DNA from: Pelagomonas calceolata
Taxonomy: Eukaryota > Sar > Pelagophyceae > Pelagomonadales > Pelagomonadaceae
Assembly: GCA_918797485.1 (NCBI GenBank)
Contig: CAKKNE010000001.1
Location: 1,984,001-2,048,000, forward strand
Direction: 5' to 3'
Length of the DNA: 64,000 nucleotides
The position numbers were made by a program, and so were the translations under genes. Of the stretch, positions 24,568-32,670 are shown piece after piece. A model generated the notes under the pieces. It had not been told where the DNA came from. It was given only the letters and a program-made list of their open reading frames with translations, and ran no database searches. Numbering within the stretch: the first letter of the stretch is position 1; each line of letters starts with the position of its first letter.

Positions 24568-27102
24568 ATGGGCGACTACGAGGACCACGACCTCCTCGTG
24601 GCCCGCCACACGTCGAGCCGCAAGGACCGCCACCGCCGCAAGAAGTACCGGCGCGACCGCGTGCGGCCCGAGGACCACGAGGACCTCGTGGCGGGCCTGC
24701 GCCAGTCGCACGACGCCTGGACGGACGTCGTCAAGGACCGCCACGCGGACGACGACCGCTACGATTATGAGGAGAGGCGGTCGCGGTCGGCGTCGGCGTC
24801 TCCCGCGAAAAGACCGCCGCCGCGGCGCGACGACGACGACGTCATGCTCCAAGTGCAGGAAAAGCTGGCCACGCAGCTGCACCGGCAGGAGCAGCTCCAC
24901 GCGTCCATGGAGAAGCTGCTCGACCGCCAGCGCAAGCTGGCGCAGGAGCTCGTCGAGCGCGACAAGCAGAGCCGGCAGCACGTCCAGCGCATCGAGGCCG
25001 TCGTGTCGAGCATGGCGACGGGCGAGGCCGTGCCGGACGCGCCGGTGGCCGGACCGTCGAGCGCGGTGGACCACTCCGGCACGCTGCCGCGCCTCGCCGA
25101 GGAGCTGCCGTACAAGGACGGGCTGCTCTCGTGGAGCGAGGAGAACGTGGGCGAGCTCTTCGCCTGCATCGCGTTCAAGCACCTCAAGAGCGTGAAGGAC
25201 GAGGTCGACAACGACGAGGCGGAAGAGAACGCGAACGAGATCAAGCAGGCGGCCATGGCCCACGGCGTCGACGGGCGGGCTCTGCCGCACCTGACGATCG
25301 AGGACATGGAGAAGATCGGCGAGAAGGCGGGCCACGTCGAGGGCGGCGGCGAGTGCGCCCTGAAGTTCGTCGGGCACCGCATCGCCATCCTGAACTCCAT
25401 CCACGCGTTCGTGGAGGCGTACAAAGCCGAGCCATGGGACCGGGTGAAGGAGCTCCCGCTGCTACTGCGAGCGGGGAAGAACCGCCACGAGGGCGAGGAG
25501 AATCTGACGGAGAAGCTTTGCAAGACGTTCGGCGTCGACATAATTCAAGGAGACAACTCGGAAGAAGCGCTCCGGGCCGCCATGGTGCACAAGTCCAGCA
25601 AGCCGAAGGCGAAGAAGCGGCCGGAGGTCGTCGTGCCCGTCTTCGCCACGCTGCTCATGAAAAAGCTTACGGAAGATACCGACGGGAATCTGGCCTTGGT
25701 CGGCACGTTCATCCAGCGGCCCCTGCTGTACGACCTCAAGGCCTTTGACCGTGAGTCGGGCAACGAATCAAAACCATATTTCGACATGCGCGTCAACGAG
25801 GGCGAGTCCAAGCCTGAAGACTGCTTCGAGGTGCGGAAAGTAGCGCGTGACCTGGGCCCGGGGCCCAAGAACAAGGACCTGAGGGAGGGCGACGAGAAGG
25901 GCTACTTCACGACGGCCTCCACGACCTTCGTGGCCAAGATGCCCCTCAAGCTCGACAGCGTCTACAACGAGCCGCCGTTCAATATTATGTCCGCGACGGT
26001 CATGATCGAATTGACGAGTTTCATCGGCACGAACGCTCTGAACGAGAAGTTCGAGATGCGGCCGAGCTTTGTGTCTCACGCGGCGGACTTGCGGAACCTC
26101 TGTTCGGTACGGGACTGGAAGGAAGACTACAAGATGGACGAGATGAAGCGCTGGGAGCTCGTCACGCCGATGCCCACCATCGAATACGAGTACGACGGCG
26201 GCAAGGGGGAAAAGGCGCTCTACGTGCCCAAGCTCCGGCTGACCTACTACCTCTACGAGGAGGCCATCCAGCCCGTCATTGAGACGGTCATGCCCATCAT
26301 CTTCGCGTACGTGGCTAATACGTACAACATCATCAACTCGTTCAAGGACGAGGAGCGCGAGTTCAAGGACTACCTGGCAAACAATGTAGGCATCGGTCTC
26401 ACGATCGTCTTCATCATCCCGAGTATAGCCAAAAGCGACGCGTTCGACGCGGAGTGGAAGTGGAACTACGTGTATGTCGTGTGGATCTTCGCGTCGCTCG
26501 TGCTCTCGCTCCCGGCGTACCTGGTGCGATGGCAGGAGCCCCTGTTCCGGCTCGGCAACGGCGCAAACGTGACTCTTGCGCACCTCGTCATCGTCTTCCA
26601 ATGGGCGTCACTCATCATACCGCTCTATAATGGGCTTCAGTGGCAGGCGAGATTACGCAAGATCCGGTCGAACTGGAAGAAGAAGAAGGACCTGCGCATG
26701 ACCTTTCTCGGTCGGCCGGGCGAGATGAGCGAGCGGATGCGGAAACAACAGGGGAAAGGGGACACGGGCAAGACCGCGAACACGAAGGGGTCGAAGGACG
26801 CGCTCAACGGAGACCTGCGGACCTTCGTCGTCAGAACAGGCGAAGGGAAGAAACAGAAGATCGTGCTCAACCCGGACATCTTAGGCGAGGAGGCCATGGA
26901 GACGACGTACAATGAGGCGGGCCACGCGCGCAAGGGCCGCTTCGAGCCCTGGCAGTTCGACGCGAAAAACCACTACATCTACTGCGGGCTCCACCGCAAC
27001 TACTACCAAGATCCCGCCGTCGCGAAGGCCATCGACCACGACGAGCACAACGAGCCCTACAAGCGGCGGCTGCGGCACGACGATCCACCTCCGGAGGAAT
27101 AA
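24568..27102 (+). CDS. SAM-domain protein with pentameric-channel-like body, paralogue 1
   Basis: 844 aa, ATG 24568. A charged coiled-coil N-terminus (1-150) is followed by a SAM-type domain (about 186-275: LSWSEENVGELFACIAFKH, LPHLTIEDMEKIGE, VGHRIAILNSI). Residues about 350-565 look like a beta-rich ligand-binding domain, and about 567-690 carry four hydrophobic segments: YYLYEEAIQPVIETVMPIIF, NNVGIGLTIVFIIPSI, YVYVVWIFASLVLSLPAYL and LAHLVIVFQWASLIIPLY. This layout and spacing resemble Cys-loop/pentameric ligand-gated channels. The 150-residue tail is basic and polar. There is no signal peptide, which is odd if the beta domain faces outside. Channel identity is inference from architecture. 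A paralogue follows 474 bp downstream. Confidence 0.7.
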   Translation: MGDYEDHDLLVARHTSSRKDRHRRKKYRRDRVRPEDHEDLVAGLRQSHDAWTDVVKDRHADDDRYDYEERRSRSASASPAKRPPPRRDDDDVMLQVQEKLATQLHRQEQLHASMEKLLDRQRKLAQELVERDKQSRQHVQRIEAVVSSMATGEAVPDAPVAGPSSAVDHSGTLPRLAEELPYKDGLLSWSEENVGELFACIAFKHLKSVKDEVDNDEAEENANEIKQAAMAHGVDGRALPHLTIEDMEKIGEKAGHVEGGGECALKFVGHRIAILNSIHAFVEAYKAEPWDRVKELPLLLRAGKNRHEGEENLTEKLCKTFGVDIIQGDNSEEALRAAMVHKSSKPKAKKRPEVVVPVFATLLMKKLTEDTDGNLALVGTFIQRPLLYDLKAFDRESGNESKPYFDMRVNEGESKPEDCFEVRKVARDLGPGPKNKDLREGDEKGYFTTASTTFVAKMPLKLDSVYNEPPFNIMSATVMIELTSFIGTNALNEKFEMRPSFVSHAADLRNLCSVRDWKEDYKMDEMKRWELVTPMPTIEYEYDGGKGEKALYVPKLRLTYYLYEEAIQPVIETVMPIIFAYVANTYNIINSFKDEEREFKDYLANNVGIGLTIVFIIPSIAKSDAFDAEWKWNYVYVVWIFASLVLSLPAYLVRWQEPLFRLGNGANVTLAHLVIVFQWASLIIPLYNGLQWQARLRKIRSNWKKKKDLRMTFLGRPGEMSERMRKQQGKGDTGKTANTKGSKDALNGDLRTFVVRTGEGKKQKIVLNPDILGEEAMETTYNEAGHARKGRFEPWQFDAKNHYIYCGLHRNYYQDPAVAKAIDHDEHNEPYKRRLRHDDPPPEE

Positions 27103-27576
27103 TACTATAGTGATATATTACACGTGGCATGTACCACCGCCGCCGCGTCACACCTCCCGGCTCTCATGTTCTTTCCTTGATTTTTCTCTCTCTCTTCTAC
27201 AAGCTCGTATGCGGCGCCGTTGCCGCGCGCAATCCCCCTCCGAGCTCGTTCCTTGCCCCTCTAGCCCTCCTTCTATACGTCGCGCCAGGTATCGCGCGCG
27301 CAGGAGACTTCGCCTTACCGGTATACCGTGGCTTGTGGTCGCCATGGCGCCAGGCCCGCGCTGTCCCGCGGTGCAGCGCCGGAGAGCAGATTAGCGGAGC
27401 AACGCCTGGAGACTGCAGCCCTTTCTTTTAAAGGTGCCAGGGCAGTATAAAGGCTGCCCGGGCACTCCAAACTAGCCGTGCAATTGACTGAACAGCTGCA
27501 AAATAGTTGGGCAAACAGGGCAGGGTAAGCCTTGCGTCGTCCTACGCAGTATCAGTAGCCGCCAAGAGCGCGGCGG
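27103..27576. other. Intergenic region between tandem channel-like genes
   Basis: 474 bp holding the downstream flank of copy 1 and the upstream flank of copy 2, with a good TATA-like box at 27448-27455 inside GGCAG...CTGCC inverted arms. Confidence 0.5.
27448..27455 (+). promoter_or_regulatory. TATA box candidate
   Basis: TATAAAGG, 122 bp upstream of the ATG at 27577, in an otherwise GC-rich flank (GGCAGTATAAAGGCTGCC). Confidence 0.45.
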
Positions 27577-30039
27577 ATGATGAGCCGCAGCCACCGCGCC
27601 CGCGCCGTGCGGCCCGCCGAGAGCCCGGTGGAGGACCTCCGGAGGACGCACGACGCGTGGACGCGGGACCTGCTCGACAGGCTGCCGCACGATTCCGACT
27701 CCTCGGACGGCAACACACCGCCGCGCGCGCGGGCCACGCGGCACCGGTCGCCGACGAGAGACGCCCGCCGGGAGCCGCGGCATCGGGCGCCGGCACGAGC
27801 TGCACCCGAGGAGACGTCGGTCTCGACGGGGGCCCTCGAGCGGCAGATAGCGGGGCTGACCTCGGCGATTCAGATGCTCGTGGAGCAGCAGGCCGCGCAA
27901 CTCCATGGCCAGGAGAGGCTGCGTGCGGATATGGTGCAGATGCTGGCGCGGCAGCAGAACGTGGCCGCGGGCGAGGTTGTGCCGGACGCTCCAGAAACAG
28001 GACCGTCGAGCGCGGGGGCCTGGGACGGGCGCGACCACGCCGGCACGCTGCCGCGCCTCGCCGAGGAGCTGCCGTACAAGGACGGACTGCTCTCGTGGAC
28101 CGAGGAGAACGTGGGTGAGCTCTTCGCCTGCATCGCGTACAAGCACCTGACGAGCGTCGACGATGCGACCGATAACGAGGAGGCTGGTACGCAAGCGCAA
28201 GAGATTAAGGTAGCGGCGAGGAATGAGGGCATCGACGGACGGGCATTGTTGCATCTTACCATCGAAGACATGAAGCAGATAGGCGAAACGGCGGGTGTCG
28301 TCGCAGGCGGCGGCGAGTGCGCTCTGTCGCAGGTCGGGCACCGCATCTCCATCCTGAACTCGCTGGTCGCCTTCCGGGACGCGCACGCGCACGAGCCATG
28401 GGACCGGGTGAAGGAGCTCCCCCTGATAAGGAGCCAGGGTCTGGACCGCAATAAGGGCGCGGCCAAGCTGACGGAGCAGCTGTGCAAGACGTTCGGCGTC
28501 GACCAAATTCAGGGAGACAACGACGACAAGGCCCTCAAGGCCGCCATGGTGCACAGGTCCAGCAAGCCGAAGGCGTCGAAGGCCCCGGAGGTCATCGTGC
28601 CCGTCTTCGCCACTTTACTTGTCAAGAAGATCATCGAAGACACGGACGGGAACCTGAACTTGGTCGGCGCGTTCATCCAGCGGCCGCTCCTCTACGATTT
28701 GGCCTCGTTCGCGCGCACGTCGGGAAAGGAGACGTTGCCGTACTTCGACATGCGCATTAACGAGGGCGAGGCTCAGTCCGAGGACTGCTTCGATATGCGG
28801 CAGGTAGCGCGTGACATGAGCGAGGGGGCCCAGGCCGACGTGAGGACCAACCAGAAGGGCTACTTCGCGACCGCCGCTGCGAACTTTGTCACGACCCTGC
28901 CCCTCAAGCTGAACACGGCTTTCGGCGAGCCACCGTTCAAGATTGTGAGTGCCACGGTCTTGATTGAATTGACATCTTTCCTCGGGAAAAACGATGAGAA
29001 CGAGTTGTTTGAGCTGCGTCCGAGCTTCGTCGCCCACGCGTCGGATCTGCGGATGCTCTGTTCGGTACGGGACTGGTTGGAAGACTACAAGATGGACGAG
29101 AGTAGTAGCTGGAATTTTGTCACGATTATGCCTACCATCGAATACGAGTACGACGGCGGCAAGGGGAAGAAGTCGCTCTACGTGCCCAAATTACGCGTGA
29201 CGTTTTATCTTTACAAAATGGCAACGGGCAAGTTCGTCGCGATCCTCATGCCCATTGTCTTTGCTTTTGCCGCGAATACGTACAATATTCTGCGCTGCTT
29301 TAAGCAGGAAGGTACGGATTTTGCTGATTATCTGGCCAACAACGTCGCCCTCGGTCTCGCCGTCACTTTTGTCGTGCCGTATCTCCTCGAGGAGGCCGAA
29401 TCGCTTACAGTCTATTACTATATCATCTGGATATTCGGCTCGTTTTTATTATCGCTCACGGCCTACTTTTGGCACGAGCCCCTTGATCCGAACGGTAGGG
29501 GACCAAAGCGGAGCCAGATGACCTGGGCGCACCTCGTCATCATCTTTCAATGGGCGTCGCTGATCATACCATTCTATAATTGGACTCAGTACCATAGGGT
29601 AATGAAGAAGATCCGGTCGAACTGGACGGAGAAGAAGGACCTGCGCATGACCTTTCTGGGTCGGCCGGGCTCGGTCAGTGACTGGGAACAAAAGTATGTG
29701 AAAAAGAACGACACGGGCAAGGCCGCGAACAAGAAGGGCTCGCAGGACGTGCTCAACGATCTGCGGACCTTCGTCGTCAAAACCGGCGACCCGAAGAAAC
29801 CGAAGATTAAGCTCAACCCCGAAATCTTGAGCCACAATGCGCAGACGACGACCTACACCGAGGCGGGCCCCGCGCGCAAGGGCCGCTGCGAGCCCTGGCA
29901 GTTCGACGAGAGAAACCACTACATCTACTGCGGGCTCCACCGCAACTACTTCCAGGACAAAGACGTCGCGAAGGCCATCGACCACGACAAGCACAATGTG
30001 CCGTTCCAGCGAAAAAAGAACCACGAGCCAATAGGCTAA
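27577..30039 (+). CDS. SAM-domain protein with pentameric-channel-like body, paralogue 2
   Basis: 820 aa, start at the first of two adjacent ATGs (27577). Same order as its neighbour: charged N-terminus, coiled coil, SAM-type domain (LLSWTEENVGELFACIAYKH, LLHLTIEDMKQIGE, VGHRISILNSL), beta-rich domain, four hydrophobic segments (about 545-670, starting FYLYKMATGKFVAILMPIVF), and a polar tail ending in NHYIYCGLHRNYFQD and a basic end. Identity to paralogue 1 is high from the SAM domain to the C-terminus, low in the first 140 residues. In the second hydrophobic segment NNVALGLAVTFVVPYLL keeps the pattern of copy 1 but changes most side chains. Tandem duplication is clear; function is inferred only from architecture. 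Confidence 0.7.
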   Translation: MMSRSHRARAVRPAESPVEDLRRTHDAWTRDLLDRLPHDSDSSDGNTPPRARATRHRSPTRDARREPRHRAPARAAPEETSVSTGALERQIAGLTSAIQMLVEQQAAQLHGQERLRADMVQMLARQQNVAAGEVVPDAPETGPSSAGAWDGRDHAGTLPRLAEELPYKDGLLSWTEENVGELFACIAYKHLTSVDDATDNEEAGTQAQEIKVAARNEGIDGRALLHLTIEDMKQIGETAGVVAGGGECALSQVGHRISILNSLVAFRDAHAHEPWDRVKELPLIRSQGLDRNKGAAKLTEQLCKTFGVDQIQGDNDDKALKAAMVHRSSKPKASKAPEVIVPVFATLLVKKIIEDTDGNLNLVGAFIQRPLLYDLASFARTSGKETLPYFDMRINEGEAQSEDCFDMRQVARDMSEGAQADVRTNQKGYFATAAANFVTTLPLKLNTAFGEPPFKIVSATVLIELTSFLGKNDENELFELRPSFVAHASDLRMLCSVRDWLEDYKMDESSSWNFVTIMPTIEYEYDGGKGKKSLYVPKLRVTFYLYKMATGKFVAILMPIVFAFAANTYNILRCFKQEGTDFADYLANNVALGLAVTFVVPYLLEEAESLTVYYYIIWIFGSFLLSLTAYFWHEPLDPNGRGPKRSQMTWAHLVIIFQWASLIIPFYNWTQYHRVMKKIRSNWTEKKDLRMTFLGRPGSVSDWEQKYVKKNDTGKAANKKGSQDVLNDLRTFVVKTGDPKKPKIKLNPEILSHNAQTTTYTEAGPARKGRCEPWQFDERNHYIYCGLHRNYFQDKDVAKAIDHDKHNVPFQRKKNHEPIG

Positions 30040-30069
30040 GTATTTTAAATCACACAATTTCACATTACG

Positions 30070-30723
30070 TCACACAATGCCCTCGTAGCCCCCCTTCGAC
30101 GCCGACGACGATACGCCGCAGCAGTCCGCGCAGCACAGCGGCAGGCACGAGCAGATGTAGTCGTGCGCGAACGGCACGTAGGACAGCGTATACCACATCA
30201 ACGCGAGCCACTGGATAAACAGCGACGCGAGGATGCAGCCGAAGCGCGCGCCGTCCGGCACTTGCGTCGCGAACGCGAAGAAGAGCGTCAGCGCCAACGC
30301 GAGGACATAAATAGTCGTCGAGACCCGTCGCTTCGGCGCGCACATCGTCTTCAGCTGCGCCGTCGGCCCGGCCATGAACATGGAGCCCAAAATGGCCACG
30401 ACGTTATCCAGCGTGTACGCGATGGCGAAGGGCGCCGCGTCGCCCCTCCAAATTAGCCGGCGCATCATGAAGGACGCAAAAAGCGCCAAGACAAAGGACG
30501 CCACCATGCACAGACAAAACCCGATCAACCGCGTCTGGTAACTGAGCGAGGGGCAGCAGGCCTCGTAGAGCTGCTCCTCCGCCGTCTTCGGCCGCAGGCC
30601 GAGGAGGCCTTCCGCCTCGAACTGCGCGTCGGACGCCTTCTGGCCCAGAGACGCGAGGCCGTCGCGCGCCCGGTCGGCGTAGGAGCGCGGCTTCGGCTCG
30701 CTACTACCGAAGAGGCGGCTCAT
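30070..30723 (-). CDS. SFT2: SFT2-family vesicle transport protein
   Basis: 217 aa, ATG 30723. A cytosolic N-terminus (about 70 residues) leads to the signature LSYQTRLIGFCLCMVASFVLALF, then IAYTLDNVVAILGSMFMAGP, LKTMCAPKRRVSTTIYVLALALTLFFAF, and LASLFIQWLALMWYTLSYVPFAHD. These match the four TM helices of SFT2/GOT1 proteins, which act in fusion of endosome-derived vesicles with the Golgi. The tail has a short Cys cluster (CSCLPLCCADCCG), a possible palmitoylation site. It converges on the channel-like paralogue 2, 30 bp away. Confidence 0.93.
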   Translation of the reverse strand: MSRLFGSSEPKPRSYADRARDGLASLGQKASDAQFEAEGLLGLRPKTAEEQLYEACCPSLSYQTRLIGFCLCMVASFVLALFASFMMRRLIWRGDAAPFAIAYTLDNVVAILGSMFMAGPTAQLKTMCAPKRRVSTTIYVLALALTLFFAFATQVPDGARFGCILASLFIQWLALMWYTLSYVPFAHDYICSCLPLCCADCCGVSSSASKGGYEGIV

Positions 30724-31148
30724 TTTTGTTCTACGTGACCGCTTCCTGTCGGCTCTCGCGCGTCGGTAGGCGTATGCAGCGCTCTATGTACCGCTTCCTG
30801 TCGGCTGCAGGCTCTCGCGCGACCAGAGGCGTACACAGCGCAGCGCCGGCGCTACGAGGCTGGCTCGTAGCTCGCTGTCCAGCCACGCAACTGTCAGGCA
30901 CGCGGCGGACCGAAACAGATAATGCGACGGTTGAATCAGAGGTGTTGGACGCGATCGCTTACGCAGCGGCCCGAGACGCGGCTTGGCTTGTGCCTGGATT
31001 TTTGCTATGTTGCTAGTGTGTTACCGCTAGCAGATACACGGTGGCGAAGCGTTCGGGGTCCGTACTACCTGGGGGTGGGTTCAATAAGTGGCTCTCTCTC
31101 TCTCGGCAGAAAGAAAAGGAAACATAGTGTAGGAAAACACAACACCAG
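30724..31148. other. Intergenic region between SFT2 and RMI1 genes
   Basis: 425 bp with a 17-bp direct repeat ACCGCTTCCTGTCGGCT (30738-30754 and 30790-30806), the motif copy at 31012-31031, and a CT-rich run near 31090. Confidence 0.5.
31012..31031. repeat. Hairpin motif copy, short form
   Basis: GCTAGTGTGTTACCGCTAGC: both arms kept, four bases missing in the middle. 289 bp upstream of the SFT2 start. Confidence 0.65.
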
Positions 31149-32294
31149 CTAGCGCTGGGACATCTGCGACACGGCGCGCTGGAGCGCCGCGAGCGCCGCG
31201 GGGTCGAGGTCCTCGAGGGCCTCGCGCTTCGCGATCTCGGGCCGCGCGGCGCCGGCGCGCAGCGTCAGGACGCCCTCGTAGCCCGCGATGGCCGTCTGGA
31301 GCGCCGCCTCGCGCGCGGCCTTCTCGCCCGCGTCCACCTCCCTCAACTCGCGCGATGGCCCGCCGAGCAGCCGCGCGAGCTCGGCCTCGGCGAAGTCCGC
31401 ATCCACCCTTCCCGACGGGTCGCGGAGCCGCACGCGCAGCACGAAGCGGCCCTCGGCCGCGGAGAAGCCCCACTTGCGCATCGTCTCGACGTAGCACTGG
31501 ACGCGCGCCGTCCAGGGCGGCGTCAGCGTGGGGATCTGGGCGAGCGTCAGGAGCTCGCCGAAGCTCCGCTGGCGTTTGGGGGAGGGCGGCCGGATCGCCG
31601 GCTTCGGGCGCGCGGCTTTTGGGGGCTGCGGCCGCGGCGGTTGCGGCCTTGGTGGTTGCGGCCTTGGTGGTTGCGGCCGCGGTGGCACCGGGGCCGCGCG
31701 CGGCGCGGGCACCGGCGGCCGCGGGCTCGGGCGCGCCGGCACCGGTGGGCGCGGCGCCGGTGGGCGAGGCGCCGGCGCAACGCGCGGCGCGGGCGGCCCG
31801 CGCGGCGCCGCGGGCGCGGCCGGCGCGGCCGCCGGCGGGGCCGCCGCGGCCGCGGCCCGCGCCGCGAGGGCCTCCGCCTTGACGTGGCCCAGGCAGTCGA
31901 GCACGCGGCAGTTGTCCGGCCGCAGCAGCACGACGCCGCGCTGCACCGGCGCGTCCTTGACAAATATCTTTGCCCCCAGCTCGAGGCGGTCGACCCAGCC
32001 CTGGCAGACCGCGCCGACGTCGACCACCCCGTCCGTGAGCAGCGCCTTGACCGTCTTCGCGTGGCGCGGCGCTGGCTCGCCGACGTCGGCCACGGCCTCG
32101 ACCTGCAGGACCCAGGCGCCTCCCAGCGTGTCGCCGAGCGGCCGCGGCAGCGTCGCCGCCGTCGCCGCCTTTCTCAGATCGTGCGCCAGGAACTGGACGA
32201 AGACCTGTTCTTCGGTCGTGGCGCCGGCGCGCGCCGCCGCGTCGACCCAGCCCTGGTCGACGCGGATGCCTCTTCTTGCTAGGGCGGCGTGCAT
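31149..32294 (-). CDS. RMI1: RMI1-like subunit of the RecQ-Top3-Rmi complex
   Basis: 381 aa, ATG 32294. Residues about 1-35 fit the N-terminal helical part, and about 50-140 match the RMI1 OB-fold: GAWVLQVEAVADVGEP, KALLTDGVVDVGAVCQGW, LELGAKIFVKDAPVQRGVVLLRPDNCRVLDCLGHVKAE. A long Pro/Ala/Arg low-complexity linker (about 145-250) follows. Residues about 260-380 look like a second OB-fold (ARVQCYVETMRKWGF, GRFVLRVRLRDPSGRVDADF, LLGGPSRELREV), the part that pairs with RMI2 in animals. RMI1 helps dissolve double Holliday junctions. It is divergent from the DNA2 gene, 376 bp away. Confidence 0.82.
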   Translation of the reverse strand: MHAALARRGIRVDQGWVDAAARAGATTEEQVFVQFLAHDLRKAATAATLPRPLGDTLGGAWVLQVEAVADVGEPAPRHAKTVKALLTDGVVDVGAVCQGWVDRLELGAKIFVKDAPVQRGVVLLRPDNCRVLDCLGHVKAEALAARAAAAAAPPAAAPAAPAAPRGPPAPRVAPAPRPPAPRPPVPARPSPRPPVPAPRAAPVPPRPQPPRPQPPRPQPPRPQPPKAARPKPAIRPPSPKRQRSFGELLTLAQIPTLTPPWTARVQCYVETMRKWGFSAAEGRFVLRVRLRDPSGRVDADFAEAELARLLGGPSRELREVDAGEKAAREAALQTAIAGYEGVLTLRAGAARPEIAKREALEDLDPAALAALQRAVSQMSQR

Positions 32295-32670
32295 ACTGCT
32301 TACGCGGCGCGCATGCGTGGGCGCAGCGCTTGGAATCGTCTGTTCTTATGAGCGCTGCGACTCACAAGAGTGCTTGGCTGTATATTGCTCGCTCACGCGG
32401 GCGGTAGCACCAGGGAGGCGCCGAGGACCAGTTTGCAAGTTTGATCTCTGCCGCCGCGCACCGCCGCATGCGCAAGCGCTAGTTGTTCGCAGCAGGCACA
32501 AACAGTCTTCACGGCTGCTCTGCGGCTGCTGTGCCGCGACGCGCATTCCTGTACCGCCGCGTCGCGCGGCCGGAGTGCTAAAAAACCAGCAGGCGCACCA
32601 GCAGCCCTAAACGCAGCGCCGCGACCGCGCCGCCGCGACCGCGCCGCTGCGGCAGTGCGCCGCCGCCGCC
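32295..32670. other. Divergent promoter region of RMI1 and DNA2
   Basis: 376 bp between two start codons. I see no clear copy of the hairpin motif here, unlike most other upstream regions, and no TATA-like box. It is candidate shared regulatory DNA. Confidence 0.5.
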
